Positions 9,323-16,928 of a stretch of DNA of 34,644 nucleotides are shown piece after piece. This stretch comes from a bacterium (lineage in GTDB: Bacteria; JAMCPX01). The stretch covers positions 1 to 34,644 of the forward strand of contig JAJYJX010000001.1 in assembly GCA_021789095.1 (NCBI GenBank), given 5' to 3'. The notes beneath the pieces are model-generated. The model saw nothing but the letters and a program-made list of their open reading frames with translations, made no database searches and was not told the DNA's origin. Both the position numbers and the translations under genes were made by a program. The stretch's first letter is position 1, and each line of letters opens with the position of its first letter.

Positions 9323-11194
9323 ATGAAGATCAAAAAATTAAATAAGTACGTATGGTTCATCGGGTTGCTGTTGTTATCAGTAACAATGAGTATATCCGGC
9401 ATTGGTTGTAACAGTGGTGGTGGATCGGGCAGTAATTTAGCTAAGAAAAATATAAGCAGAATAGGTGGAGCAGCCAGTAACAACACCGGTAGAAGCAGGA
9501 TTCCTGCAGGCACCCCGGGCAGTGGTTTTTCTGCGACCTGCTACGACAATGGTGAGATCTATGTTGCCAATCAAAGTAGTAATTCCATTACCGTGTATAG
9601 CAGGACAGCCTCAGGAAACGTGGCGCCCCTGCGTACTATATCAGGTACTACCACTGGTCTATATAGACCAGGTGGCATTACAGTAGATACTGTGAACAAT
9701 GAGATCGATATTGTTAATGGTAGTGATAATTATTATAATAATTCCATTACCGTGTATAGCAGAACAGCCTCAGGAAACGTGGCACCCCTGCGTACTATAT
9801 CAGGTACTACCACTGGTCTAAATAGTCCAAATGGTATTGCAGTGGACACTGTTAACAACGAGATCGATGTGGCAAATCACTATGGACCCGTTACTGTTTA
9901 TGCACGAACTGCCTCGGGAAATGTGATGCCGCTGCGTATCTTTTATCCGGGCATATTTTCTTATATGAAATCCTTTTGGGGTATTGCTGTGGATCCTGTT
10001 AACAACGAGATCTATATAACAGATAATGTTAATGGTATGGGAATCCCTTATCAGACTGCCATTATTGTATATCCACGGACAGCCTCAGGAAACGTGGCAC
10101 CCCTGCGTACTATTTCAGGTACTACCACTGGTTTGGATTGGCCATGGGGCATTGCAGTGGATACGGTGAACAATCAGATAGATTGTTCCTCAGCTCAATC
10201 TTCTGCTTCTACAGGCTGTATGCTCGCAGGTGCCGTAGACTGTAATAATGGATATTACTGTCTATCAGGAACAATGTGTGCCCAGTCAGGTGGGCAGACT
10301 ATGTGCTATACTGGCTTTTGTGCAGCAACCTGTTCTGATGGTAGCTGCTGTCCTTCTGGTTATACTTGTGCTCCTAAAGGTGGCTGTATGCCATCAAGTG
10401 CTGTAGACTGTGGTAATGGATATTGCTGTCCATCAGGAGCAACGTGTGCCCAGTCAGGTGGGAAGACGGTGTGTGATAGCGGCACCTGTGGAACAACCTG
10501 TTCTGATGGGAGCTGCTGTCCATCAGGTGATACATGCGCTTCCATAGGTTGCATACCGACAGGCGCTATAGATTGTAGTAATGGATACTACTGTCCATCA
10601 GGAACAACATGTGGACAAGCGATATTTACAAGTGGGCAGACTAAGACTGTATGTAATGGAGGTGCTGGTTCAGTGGCATGTTCGGATGGAACTTACACTT
10701 ACTGTCCATCGGGCGATACGTGTGCTTATGCTGGTGGTTGTATACCATCGGGTACTGTAGACTGTAATAATGGATATTATTGCTCAGCTGGAACAACATG
10801 CAGCCCGACGACAAATGGACAGACGGTATGCAATCCGGTTGCGCCGAGATATTCATGCAGTGGAAGTTCCTGTGTATCCGATCCAAATGGTAGCTATACC
10901 GCCTCTAATTGTAACAACGCTTGCGGCGGAGGAGGTGGCGGTAGTACCTGCTCAAGCGACTCGGATTGTTCAGCTTTTGGGACGAACTGCTGTAGCGGCA
11001 GGAGCAATGCCTTCTGCGAATCCGATCACCTATGCCATTGTTGTGAAGTTCTCTGTGGTGGAGTTAGTGGTAATTGTTACTGTAATCCTTCCTGTTCGAG
11101 TTCATCGGGTTGTCCTACTGTCGGGGATGTCTGCTGGGAAAGTGCATGCACATTCCCTCTGGGCGGTGCTCCAAACAACCTGACTTGCCAATGA
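9323..11194 (+). CDS. Lipoprotein with NHL-like propeller repeats and cysteine-rich repeats
   Basis: This is a surface or periplasmic protein of 623 residues from ATG 9323, which follows AAGGA. The frame opens at 9257, but only this start places a lipoprotein signal at the N-terminus, with the lipid-attachment Cys29 in SISGIGC (glycine at -3 is not typical). Residues about 60-290 hold four imperfect ~50-residue blocks with VYSRTASGNVAPLRTISGTT and GIAVDTVNNEID motifs, resembling NHL/propeller blades. From about residue 290 the chain turns abruptly into four ~55-residue cysteine-rich units (VDCNNGYYC, CSDGSCCPSG, granulin-like). A YSCSGSSCVSDPNGSYTASN module, a glycine run and a final Cys-rich domain follow. 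Four blades are few for a closed propeller, so the gene may be a fusion or contraction product. Adhesion or carbohydrate binding is a guess. Confidence 0.78.
   Translation: MKIKKLNKYVWFIGLLLLSVTMSISGIGCNSGGGSGSNLAKKNISRIGGAASNNTGRSRIPAGTPGSGFSATCYDNGEIYVANQSSNSITVYSRTASGNVAPLRTISGTTTGLYRPGGITVDTVNNEIDIVNGSDNYYNNSITVYSRTASGNVAPLRTISGTTTGLNSPNGIAVDTVNNEIDVANHYGPVTVYARTASGNVMPLRIFYPGIFSYMKSFWGIAVDPVNNEIYITDNVNGMGIPYQTAIIVYPRTASGNVAPLRTISGTTTGLDWPWGIAVDTVNNQIDCSSAQSSASTGCMLAGAVDCNNGYYCLSGTMCAQSGGQTMCYTGFCAATCSDGSCCPSGYTCAPKGGCMPSSAVDCGNGYCCPSGATCAQSGGKTVCDSGTCGTTCSDGSCCPSGDTCASIGCIPTGAIDCSNGYYCPSGTTCGQAIFTSGQTKTVCNGGAGSVACSDGTYTYCPSGDTCAYAGGCIPSGTVDCNNGYYCSAGTTCSPTTNGQTVCNPVAPRYSCSGSSCVSDPNGSYTASNCNNACGGGGGGSTCSSDSDCSAFGTNCCSGRSNAFCESDHLCHCCEVLCGGVSGNCYCNPSCSSSSGCPTVGDVCWESACTFPLGGAPNNLTCQ
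9581..10132 (+). repeat. Near-identical DNA repeats inside the lipoprotein gene
   Basis: The 80-bp segments 9581-9660 and 9740-9819 differ at only about two positions, and a third partial copy covers about 10077-10132. They encode the VYSRTASGNVAPLRTISGTT blade motif. Such low divergence points to recent duplication or gene conversion, and the array could expand or contract by recombination. Confidence 0.85.
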
Positions 11195-11209
11195 ATATTT
11201 TATTCTACC

Positions 11210-11234
11210 GCAGGGCGGGCTTTGCCCGCCCTGC
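11210..11234. terminator. Perfect 11-bp hairpin after the lipoprotein gene
   Basis: GCAGGGCGGGC (11210-11220) and GCCCGCCCTGC (11224-11234) pair perfectly around a TTT loop, 15 bases past the lipoprotein stop. The stem is strong, but no T-run follows on either strand. It may stabilise the 3' end or act as a partial terminator, and it belongs to the GC-rich hairpin type seen elsewhere in the window. Confidence 0.55.
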
Positions 11235-11315
11235 ATGCTGAGCACAAAAGATTGGAGGCAAAGCAAACGCCTGTGGAGGAGAGCAGCCTTCGGTTGACTT
11301 TATAACGGGGTTTAC

Positions 11316-11343
11316 TTGACAAGTCGGTTTTTATCATTATTAT
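11316..11343 (+). promoter_or_regulatory. Sigma70-type promoter for rplU-rpmA and downstream genes
   Basis: A perfect -35 TTGACA (11316-11321) is followed after 16 bases by TATTAT (11338-11343), 35 bases before the rplU ATG. The upstream flank contains one copy of the ACCCCGTTA-type motif in reverse (11296-11315). It is the strongest promoter match ahead of the ribosomal protein genes. Confidence 0.72.
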
Positions 11344-11378
11344 GTAACAGGATTTAATCAAACCAAAGTGAGGAAGAG

Positions 11379-11702
11379 ATGTACGCAGTTATTAAACATT
11401 CCGGGAAACAATACACGGTAAAGCAGGGAGACATAGTTGCTCTCGACAGAATAGAGAATGCACAGAAAGATGCAGAACTGCAGCTCCAGGATGTTTTACT
11501 CATAAATAACGGTTCAAACACGCTTATCGGCAACCCTGTGGTTGCAGATGCATTTGTTAAAGTTAAAGTGCTTGGTGAAGCAAAGGGAAGCAAGGTTGTA
11601 ATCTTCAAACACAAGAGAAGGAAGAATTACAGGAAGAAGCAGGGCTTCCGCCAGATTTTTACGAAAGTAAAAGTCGAAGATATTGTATATAAGGGTAATT
11701 GA
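11379..11702 (+). CDS. rplU: 50S ribosomal protein L21 (bL21)
   Basis: bL21 is a large-subunit protein that binds 23S rRNA. It has 107 residues, close to the family's usual ~103. The signature N-terminus MYAVIKHSGKQYTVKQGD and the basic C-terminal block KHKRRKNYRKKQGFRQ that contacts rRNA are both present. GAGGAAGAG directly precedes the ATG. It is the first gene after the 11316 promoter and sits 9 bases ahead of rpmA, the standard bacterial rplU-rpmA-obg order. Confidence 0.98.
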   Translation: MYAVIKHSGKQYTVKQGDIVALDRIENAQKDAELQLQDVLLINNGSNTLIGNPVVADAFVKVKVLGEAKGSKVVIFKHKRRKNYRKKQGFRQIFTKVKVEDIVYKGN

Positions 11703-11711
11703 GGTGTTCTG

Positions 11712-11963
11712 ATGGCTCATAAAAAAGGACAGGGCAGTTCGGTAAACGGGAGGGACAGTCACGGCCAGCGGCGCGGTGTGAAGCTTTTTGCGGGACAGCC
11801 GGCAAAGGCAGGCAATATACTCGTAAGGCAGGTCGGTGAGAAATACAAGCCCGGCAAAAATACCGGCATCGGCAAAGACTTTACGATCTTTGCTCTGAAA
11901 GACGGTGTGGTGAAATTCACGCGTGCAAGGGATAAAGTGACGGTCAATGTAATTTCTGTCTGA
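11712..11963 (+). CDS. rpmA: 50S ribosomal protein L27 (bL27)
   Basis: bL27 lies near the peptidyl-transferase centre, and its N-terminal tail reaches towards the tRNA acceptor ends. It has 83 residues, typical length. It starts [16 protein letters not shown], without the short N-terminal pre-sequence that Firmicutes cleave off. The [19 protein letters not shown] and [14 protein letters not shown] blocks are characteristic. It is followed by a hairpin-containing gap of about 120 bases before obg. Confidence 0.98.
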   Translation: MAHKKGQGSSVNGRDSHGQRRGVKLFAGQPAKAGNILVRQVGEKYKPGKNTGIGKDFTIFALKDGVVKFTRARDKVTVNVISV

Positions 11964-11983
11964 TGTAGGAATTGAATGTAGTG

Positions 11984-12044
11984 GCGAGGTTCCCTCGCTC
12001 TATGAGAGGCAAAATCATACAAAAAGGGCGGGATGACCCCGCCC
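11984..12044. repeat. Two GC-rich hairpins in the rpmA-obg gap
   Basis: GCGAGG/CCTCGC (11984-11998) and GGGCGGG/CCCGCCC (12026-12044) form two short stems. The first is preceded by GTAGTG and the second is followed by CCTAC. Elements of the form GTAGNGGC...GGGCGGG...CCCGCCCCTAC are dispersed repeats in many genomes. A second two-hairpin arrangement lies at 19247-19316. The stem could attenuate read-through from rpmA into obg. Confidence 0.6.
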
Positions 12045-12083
12045 CTACAAGTAATGTGTAATATATTTTTTTCTTGTTAATCC

Positions 12084-13079
12084 ATGAAATTTATTGATAC
12101 TGCCCAAATCCATGTTAAAGCAGGTAACGGCGGCAAAGGCTGCGTAAGTTTCAGAAGGGAGAAGTATGTGCCGAAGGGCGGACCGGACGGAGGCGACGGA
12201 GGCAACGGCGGCAATATCATTGTGCGCAGTTCACTGAGGTTATTCACGCTGATCGATTTCAGGTATGTAAGGCAGTACCATGCAAAAAACGGGCAGCACG
12301 GCAAGGGGAAGAACATGCATGGCAGGAACGGGGATGACAGAATCATTGAAGTCCCGGCAGGTACGCAGATCTATGATGTTGAAACAGGCGAGATGCTGGG
12401 TGATCTTATCAGGCATGGCGAAGGTCTGGTCATCGCAAGGGGAGGAAAGGGCGGTAAAGGCAATGCAAGGTTTGTAAGCTCAACCCACCAGGTGCCGCTC
12501 GAGTCAGAACCTGGTCAGCCCGGTGAGCAAAGGCATATAAGGCTTGAATTGAAATTACTTGCGGATGTAGGCCTGATCGGTTTCCCGAATGTAGGCAAAT
12601 CAAGCCTCATTAAAAGGGTGTCAAACGCACATCCGAAGATTGCAGACTATCCCTTTACGACGATTAACCCGGTTCTTGGTATCGTGCGTTACAAGGAAGA
12701 TAAAAGCTTCGTTATAGCAGACATCCCAGGGTTGATCCAGGGCGCACATAAGGGCAAAGGGCTTGGCGATCAGTTTCTGAAGCATATAGAAAGGACACGT
12801 CTCCTTGTTCATATGCTTGATGCAACAAGGAGCAACGATCCGTACAACGATTTTGAGGTTATAAACAACGAATTGAAGAGCTATAACCCGTCCCTTATCA
12901 AAAAGGAACAACTCGTAGTGATGAACAAGATAGATATTCCTGTTGTAAGAAACAGGCTAATGGGTTATATAAATTCATTCATGGCGCATCACACGGTAAT
13001 ACATCCGATATCATGTGTTACAGGCGAAGGTGTAGATAAACTCATGGATGAGATTGCAAACAGGCTTTACCAGAGCTGA
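12084..13079 (+). CDS. obg: GTPase Obg, involved in ribosome assembly
   Basis: Obg is a ribosome-associated GTPase that acts in 50S maturation and stress control. It has 331 residues. The N-terminal glycine-rich Obg fold carries GGPDGGDGGNGGN (about 32-44). The GTPase domain has G1 GFPNVGKSS at 166-174, switch I DYPFTTINPVLG, G3 DIPG at 213-216 and G4 NKID at 281-284. The chain stops soon after the G domain, so it lacks the variable acidic C-terminal extension found in the 390-residue E. coli protein. No strong Shine-Dalgarno precedes the ATG. It follows rplU-rpmA as usual, and proB starts 5 bases after its stop. Confidence 0.97.
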   Translation: MKFIDTAQIHVKAGNGGKGCVSFRREKYVPKGGPDGGDGGNGGNIIVRSSLRLFTLIDFRYVRQYHAKNGQHGKGKNMHGRNGDDRIIEVPAGTQIYDVETGEMLGDLIRHGEGLVIARGGKGGKGNARFVSSTHQVPLESEPGQPGEQRHIRLELKLLADVGLIGFPNVGKSSLIKRVSNAHPKIADYPFTTINPVLGIVRYKEDKSFVIADIPGLIQGAHKGKGLGDQFLKHIERTRLLVHMLDATRSNDPYNDFEVINNELKSYNPSLIKKEQLVVMNKIDIPVVRNRLMGYINSFMAHHTVIHPISCVTGEGVDKLMDEIANRLYQS

Positions 13080-13084
13080 AGTTT

Positions 13085-14182
13085 ATGAAAAAGATTGTTG
13101 TTAAAATAGGGAGTTCTGTCCTGACCCTTGACAACGGGGAACCAGATCGTACCCGGTTTAATATACTCGCGGCAGATATTGCTGGCATTATGGGAGAGGG
13201 GTATGCTGTTGCAGTTGTGTCATCAGGTGCAATTGCATTCGGAAGATCAATCGCAGGGAAAGAGCTTGCTCCGGTAAGCATACCGAATAAGCAGGTACTG
13301 TCGAGCATCGGACAGCCTCTGCTGATAAATGCATATATGACGGATCTTAAACCGTACAATAAGACTGTCGCACAGGTGCTGCTTACGCATGAGGATTTCA
13401 TGGACAGGCAGAGGTACCTCAATGCAAGAAGGTCGATAGAACTCATGCTGAACAGGGGATTCGTCCCTGTTGTTAACGAGAACGATGCAATATCGGTCGA
13501 TGAGATAAAGGTCGGGGATAATGATACGCTTTCTGCAATGGTCGCCGTTATGATAAGTGCAGACAGACTTATCATATTGAGCGATATAGACGCGATCTAT
13601 GACAGGGACCCCAACAGGTACAGGGATGCAAGGCCCATCAATGAAATAAAACCAGCAGACCAGTACCGTTCATTCGGAGAAAGCAAAAGCAGGTACGGCG
13701 TCGGCGGTGTAAGGACAAAGATCACGGCTGCAAAACAGCTTGCGAAACTTGGCATAACCACAACGATAGCAAACGGCAGGATAAACAATATAATAACAAG
13801 AGTTGTAAACGGGGAAAAGCTTGGTACCACCATTCTGCCGGGCAATAAAAGGATTAATGCGAAAAGAAAATGGGTCAGCCTGCTTTTGAAATCTTCGGGT
13901 TCCATATCCATAGACGACGGCGCCCGTGCTGCAGTGCTGAAGAACAAGAGCCTTCTTGCGGCCGGGATCATAAAGGTGTCGGGTACGTTTAAAGATGAAG
14001 ACGTCATAAGCATCATGGACACAAACGGACGCGAGATAGCAAGAGGTATAACAAATTACTCTGTTACGGAAATAGAAAGGATAAAAGGGAAAAAGTCTTC
14101 TCAGATAAAGACTTCACTCGGATATTTTAAAGGCGACGAGGTCATACACAGGGACAATCTTATACTGAATGCAGATGGTTGA
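13085..14182 (+). CDS. proB: Glutamate 5-kinase with PUA domain
   Basis: ProB phosphorylates glutamate at the gamma-carboxyl as the first step of proline synthesis. It has 365 residues, normal for the PUA-containing form. The amino-acid kinase domain opens with KIVVKIGSSVLT (phosphate-binding lysine and glycine loop), then VVSSGAIAFGRS, VVNENDAISVDE and LIILSDIDAIYDRDPN. The C-terminal PUA domain begins near residue 280 (SISIDDGARAAVLKN). Feedback control by proline is the family rule and cannot be read here. The stop overlaps the open frame of proA, and the products act in succession and often form a complex. Confidence 0.97.
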   Translation: MKKIVVKIGSSVLTLDNGEPDRTRFNILAADIAGIMGEGYAVAVVSSGAIAFGRSIAGKELAPVSIPNKQVLSSIGQPLLINAYMTDLKPYNKTVAQVLLTHEDFMDRQRYLNARRSIELMLNRGFVPVVNENDAISVDEIKVGDNDTLSAMVAVMISADRLIILSDIDAIYDRDPNRYRDARPINEIKPADQYRSFGESKSRYGVGGVRTKITAAKQLAKLGITTTIANGRINNIITRVVNGEKLGTTILPGNKRINAKRKWVSLLLKSSGSISIDDGARAAVLKNKSLLAAGIIKVSGTFKDEDVISIMDTNGREIARGITNYSVTEIERIKGKKSSQIKTSLGYFKGDEVIHRDNLILNADG

Positions 14183-14195
14183 TGGAAGGTATTCA

Positions 14196-15449
14196 ATGGA
14201 TAAAAAAGACGTGGCAGACGTAACACAAAGTGCAAAACAGGCGGGCCTTAAGCTGGGCACTTCAGGGACAGCAGCCAAGGACAATGCCCTGAAGTTGATG
14301 GCAGAAGGTTTGATGGAGAGAAAGTCTTTTATCTTTGATGCGAATGCGACGGATGTAAGCAATGCTAAAAAGAACGGCCTGCATCCCTCATTCATAGACA
14401 GGCTTACCATAACGGAGAAGGTGCTCAAATCCATGGTGGACGGGATAACCGAGGTAAGGGCATTGAAGGATCCTGTAGGCGAGATAACAAGGGCATGGAC
14501 AAGGCCGAACGGGCTTCTTGTCGGAAGGATGCGCATACCGATCGGAGTTATCCTGATGATATACGAGTCAAGGCCGAATGTTACCGCAGATGCGTCTGCA
14601 CTTTGTGTAAAAGCAGGCAATGCCGTGATCCTTAAGGGAGGCTCAGAGGCGATACATTCAAACAAGGCAATTGTTGATGTGCTTGTCTCTGCACTGAAAA
14701 GAGCAGATCTGCCGGCTGGCAGCATACAGTTCATCGACACTCCGGACAAAGACGTCCTGTACGAGTTCCTCAAGCAGGACGGACGGATCGACCTTGTTAT
14801 ACCGAGGGGCGGGGAGGAGCTTATAAGGGCCGTTGCCCAGCATTCGCGCATACCCGTTTTAAAACATGACAAGGGCATATGCCATGTATTTGTTGATGCG
14901 GGCGCGGACCTGGATATTGCATGGAAGGTATGTTTTAATGCAAAGGTTCAGAGGCCGGGGGTGTGCAACGCAATGGAAACACTGCTTGTCCATAAGGATA
15001 CTGCAAAGGCGTTTCTGCCGAACATGATCGATATGTACGGGAAGGCGGGCGTGGAGATCAGGGGATGCGAACGTACGAGGGAGATAGTAGAAGGTATACA
15101 TGCTGCGCAGGAGCAGGACTGGTACACGGAATATCTCGATCTTATTCTGTCAGTAAGGGTTGTGGATTCCCTTGATCAGGCGATAGAGCATATAAACCAT
15201 TATAGTTCCCATCACACGGATTCAATAATCACGAAGGATGTTAATCACTCGATGAAATTTTTAAGGGAGGTCGACTCGTCGACAGTGCTTGTGAATGCGT
15301 CTACGAGGTTCAGCGACGGTTTCCAGCTGGGCCTTGGCGCCGAGATAGGCATATCAACCTCGAAACTGCACGCCTTCGGCCCTATGGGGCTTGAGGAATT
15401 AACAGCCCAGAAATTCGTTATAATGGGTAATGGGCAGGTGAGGGAATAG
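14196..15449 (+). CDS. proA: Gamma-glutamyl phosphate reductase
   Basis: ProA reduces gamma-glutamyl phosphate to glutamate semialdehyde with NADPH, the second step of proline synthesis. The start is set at ATG 14196 because GGAAGG (14184-14189) lies six bases upstream and the resulting 417 residues equal the length of E. coli ProA. ATG codons at 14169 and 14175 are in frame but inside proB. It has the aldehyde dehydrogenase fold. The catalytic cysteine is Cys257 in RPGVCNAMET, and the nucleotide-binding region includes GNAVILKGGSEA. The C-terminus carries the usual GLGAEIGISTSKLHAFGPMG. nadD follows after 12 bases. Confidence 0.97.
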   Translation: MDKKDVADVTQSAKQAGLKLGTSGTAAKDNALKLMAEGLMERKSFIFDANATDVSNAKKNGLHPSFIDRLTITEKVLKSMVDGITEVRALKDPVGEITRAWTRPNGLLVGRMRIPIGVILMIYESRPNVTADASALCVKAGNAVILKGGSEAIHSNKAIVDVLVSALKRADLPAGSIQFIDTPDKDVLYEFLKQDGRIDLVIPRGGEELIRAVAQHSRIPVLKHDKGICHVFVDAGADLDIAWKVCFNAKVQRPGVCNAMETLLVHKDTAKAFLPNMIDMYGKAGVEIRGCERTREIVEGIHAAQEQDWYTEYLDLILSVRVVDSLDQAIEHINHYSSHHTDSIITKDVNHSMKFLREVDSSTVLVNASTRFSDGFQLGLGAEIGISTSKLHAFGPMGLEELTAQKFVIMGNGQVRE

Positions 15450-15461
15450 AATGGAGCTTTC

Positions 15462-16109
15462 GTGAAAAATAGTTTCGGTGTCCTCGGAGGGAGCTTTAAC
15501 CCGATACATTACGGTCACCTGCGTGGTGCCGAGGAGATCAGACAGAGGTTTTCGCTTGAAAAGGTCCTGTTTATTCCAACCTATGTTCCACCGCACAAAC
15601 CAGAACATGATGTTCTTGGATACAAACACAGAAAAGCCATGGTAGACATGGCAATACACTCAAACCCGTCCTTCGTGCTTGAAGGTATAGAAGAGCTCCT
15701 GCCCGTACCGTCCTATACATACAGGACCATGCAGGCACTTATAAAAAAGTATGGCAGGGACGAGGAGTTCTGTTTTATTATCGGTGAGGATGATTTTGCC
15801 AATATTCACACATGGCGTTCTCCTTCCATACTCTTTTCATTGTGCACCATGGTTGTTATAACACGGCATGACACGTCCAAGACCCTTCCGCAGATACTGT
15901 CGGTTGACCTGAAAGACGATTTCTGGTATCTGGAAAAAGAAGGTGTTTTAGTGCATAAAGACGGGAAAAAGGTTTATTTATCTTCCATACCAGTGCTTGA
16001 TATTTCATCGAGCAGGATAAGGTCTCTTGTGAAGCAGCATAAATCAATCCATTATCTTACGCCTGATCCGGTAATAGAGTACATAGAAAAGGAGAGGCTC
16101 TACTATTAA
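15462..16109 (+). CDS. nadD: Nicotinate-nucleotide adenylyltransferase
   Basis: NadD adenylates nicotinate mononucleotide to form NaAD in NAD synthesis. It has 215 residues from GTG 15462, with GGAG just upstream. The nucleotidyltransferase signature is GGSFNPIHYGHL near the N-terminus. FIIGEDDFANIHTWRS forms the central substrate loop, and SSSRIRS near the C-terminus is the family's second ATP-binding motif (usually ISSTxIR). The gene is normally next to rsfS, as here. Its TAA overlaps the proposed ATT start of rsfS. Confidence 0.95.
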   Translation: MKNSFGVLGGSFNPIHYGHLRGAEEIRQRFSLEKVLFIPTYVPPHKPEHDVLGYKHRKAMVDMAIHSNPSFVLEGIEELLPVPSYTYRTMQALIKKYGRDEEFCFIIGEDDFANIHTWRSPSILFSLCTMVVITRHDTSKTLPQILSVDLKDDFWYLEKEGVLVHKDGKKVYLSSIPVLDISSSRIRSLVKQHKSIHYLTPDPVIEYIEKERLYY

Positions 16110-16452
16110 CATTTCTGCTCTTGATCTTATAAAACGCATAACGAGACTGCTTTCCGATAAACTCGCAGAAAATGTTGTTGCAATAGATGTAAGGGCGCAT
16201 CTCGGCATAGTTGATTACTTTATTGTATGTTCGGTGAAGTCCGAGAGACAGTGCCGTGCGGCTGCCATGTACGTACGGGATGAACTGGAGGGGATTGGTA
16301 TACATATGCAGGGTATCGAAGGCGAACAGTCGGGTACGTGGATAGTGATGGATTACGGCGATATTGTACTGCACGTCTTTCTTGAAGCTGCAAGATTGTA
16401 TTACGATATAGACGGCCTGTGGTCCGACGCTAAAAGGGCAGTAATAGAGTAG
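16105..16452 (+). CDS. rsfS: Ribosomal silencing factor RsfS (Iojap family), apparent ATT start
   Basis: RsfS binds L14 on the 50S subunit and blocks subunit joining in starvation. The protein reads in one frame from the ATT at 16105: INISALDLIKRITRLLS, then ENVVAIDV, VDYFIVCS, TWIVMDYGDIVLHVFL and LYYDIDGLW, all family landmarks. This gives 115 residues, the normal size. There is no ATG, GTG or TTG in frame before GTG 16234, which would remove about a third of the domain. GGAGAGG (16091-16097) ends seven bases before the ATT, an ideal spacing, and the ATT overlaps the nadD TAA. ATT is a rare start known for infC, so this may be a deliberate weak start. CTG 16147 is a poorer alternative without a ribosome-binding site. 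Confidence 0.85.
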   Translation: MNISALDLIKRITRLLSDKLAENVVAIDVRAHLGIVDYFIVCSVKSERQCRAAAMYVRDELEGIGIHMQGIEGEQSGTWIVMDYGDIVLHVFLEAARLYYDIDGLWSDAKRAVIE

Positions 16453-16454
16453 CC

Positions 16455-16919
16455 ATGTTTATAAACATAGTGTCTGTGGGCCTGCCCAGAAGCAAACAGG
16501 TGCAACAGTTGACGCATGATTACATGGAAAGAATCAATAAATATTCAAGGGTGTCACTAAAGGCTGTAAAACAGGAACCGCTGTTGCAGGGCAATGGGGA
16601 TGTTGCTGTCAGGAAAGAGGCAAAGAAACTGATAGGACTTATGAAAGATTGCTATAATATTGTACTCGATAAAGACGGGGAAATGATGAGCTCAGAGTCA
16701 TTTGCAAAGTTTTTAAATAATAGTATAATGGGCGGAACGAGGATTGTGAATGTGATAATAGGAGGTCCAACAGGTATTGATATGTCGGTAAAACAGAGGG
16801 CTGATAAGGTGTTATCCTTATCAAGGATGACATTTTCGCATGAAATAACGATGGTGATAATTGCAGAACAGCTGTACAGGGCTTTTACCATAATGCACGG
16901 TATTCCGTATCATAGGTAA
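16455..16919 (+). CDS. rlmH: 23S rRNA (pseudouridine1915-N3)-methyltransferase RlmH
   Basis: RlmH is a SPOUT methyltransferase that methylates pseudouridine 1915 in helix 69 on assembled 70S ribosomes. It has 154 residues, normal length. Family landmarks are VLDKDGEMMSSESFAKFL, the knotted cofactor site FIGG-like segment VNVIIGGPTGID, LSLSRMTFSHEI, and the conserved ending EQLYRAFTIMHGIPYHR. It starts two bases after the rsfS stop and keeps the usual rsfS-rlmH pairing. Its placement extends the translation-related character of this operon. Confidence 0.97.
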   Translation: MFINIVSVGLPRSKQVQQLTHDYMERINKYSRVSLKAVKQEPLLQGNGDVAVRKEAKKLIGLMKDCYNIVLDKDGEMMSSESFAKFLNNSIMGGTRIVNVIIGGPTGIDMSVKQRADKVLSLSRMTFSHEITMVIIAEQLYRAFTIMHGIPYHR

Positions 16920-16928
16920 GGCGGCACT

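Noticed and set aside
9112-9513. Minus-strand frame across the GTCATT repeat
   Set aside because: Its middle is the usual translation of a dispersed repeat (RNPKNQKTGFRVTARNDK), not a gene.
9581-10132. Repeats considered as a CRISPR array
   Set aside because: The repeats are 50-80 bp, in frame and protein-coding, without regular unique spacers.
14114-14878. Minus-strand open frame (254 residues) opposite proB/proA
   Set aside because: It lies over well-identified genes, is serine-rich as shadows often are, and has no ribosome-binding site or family match.
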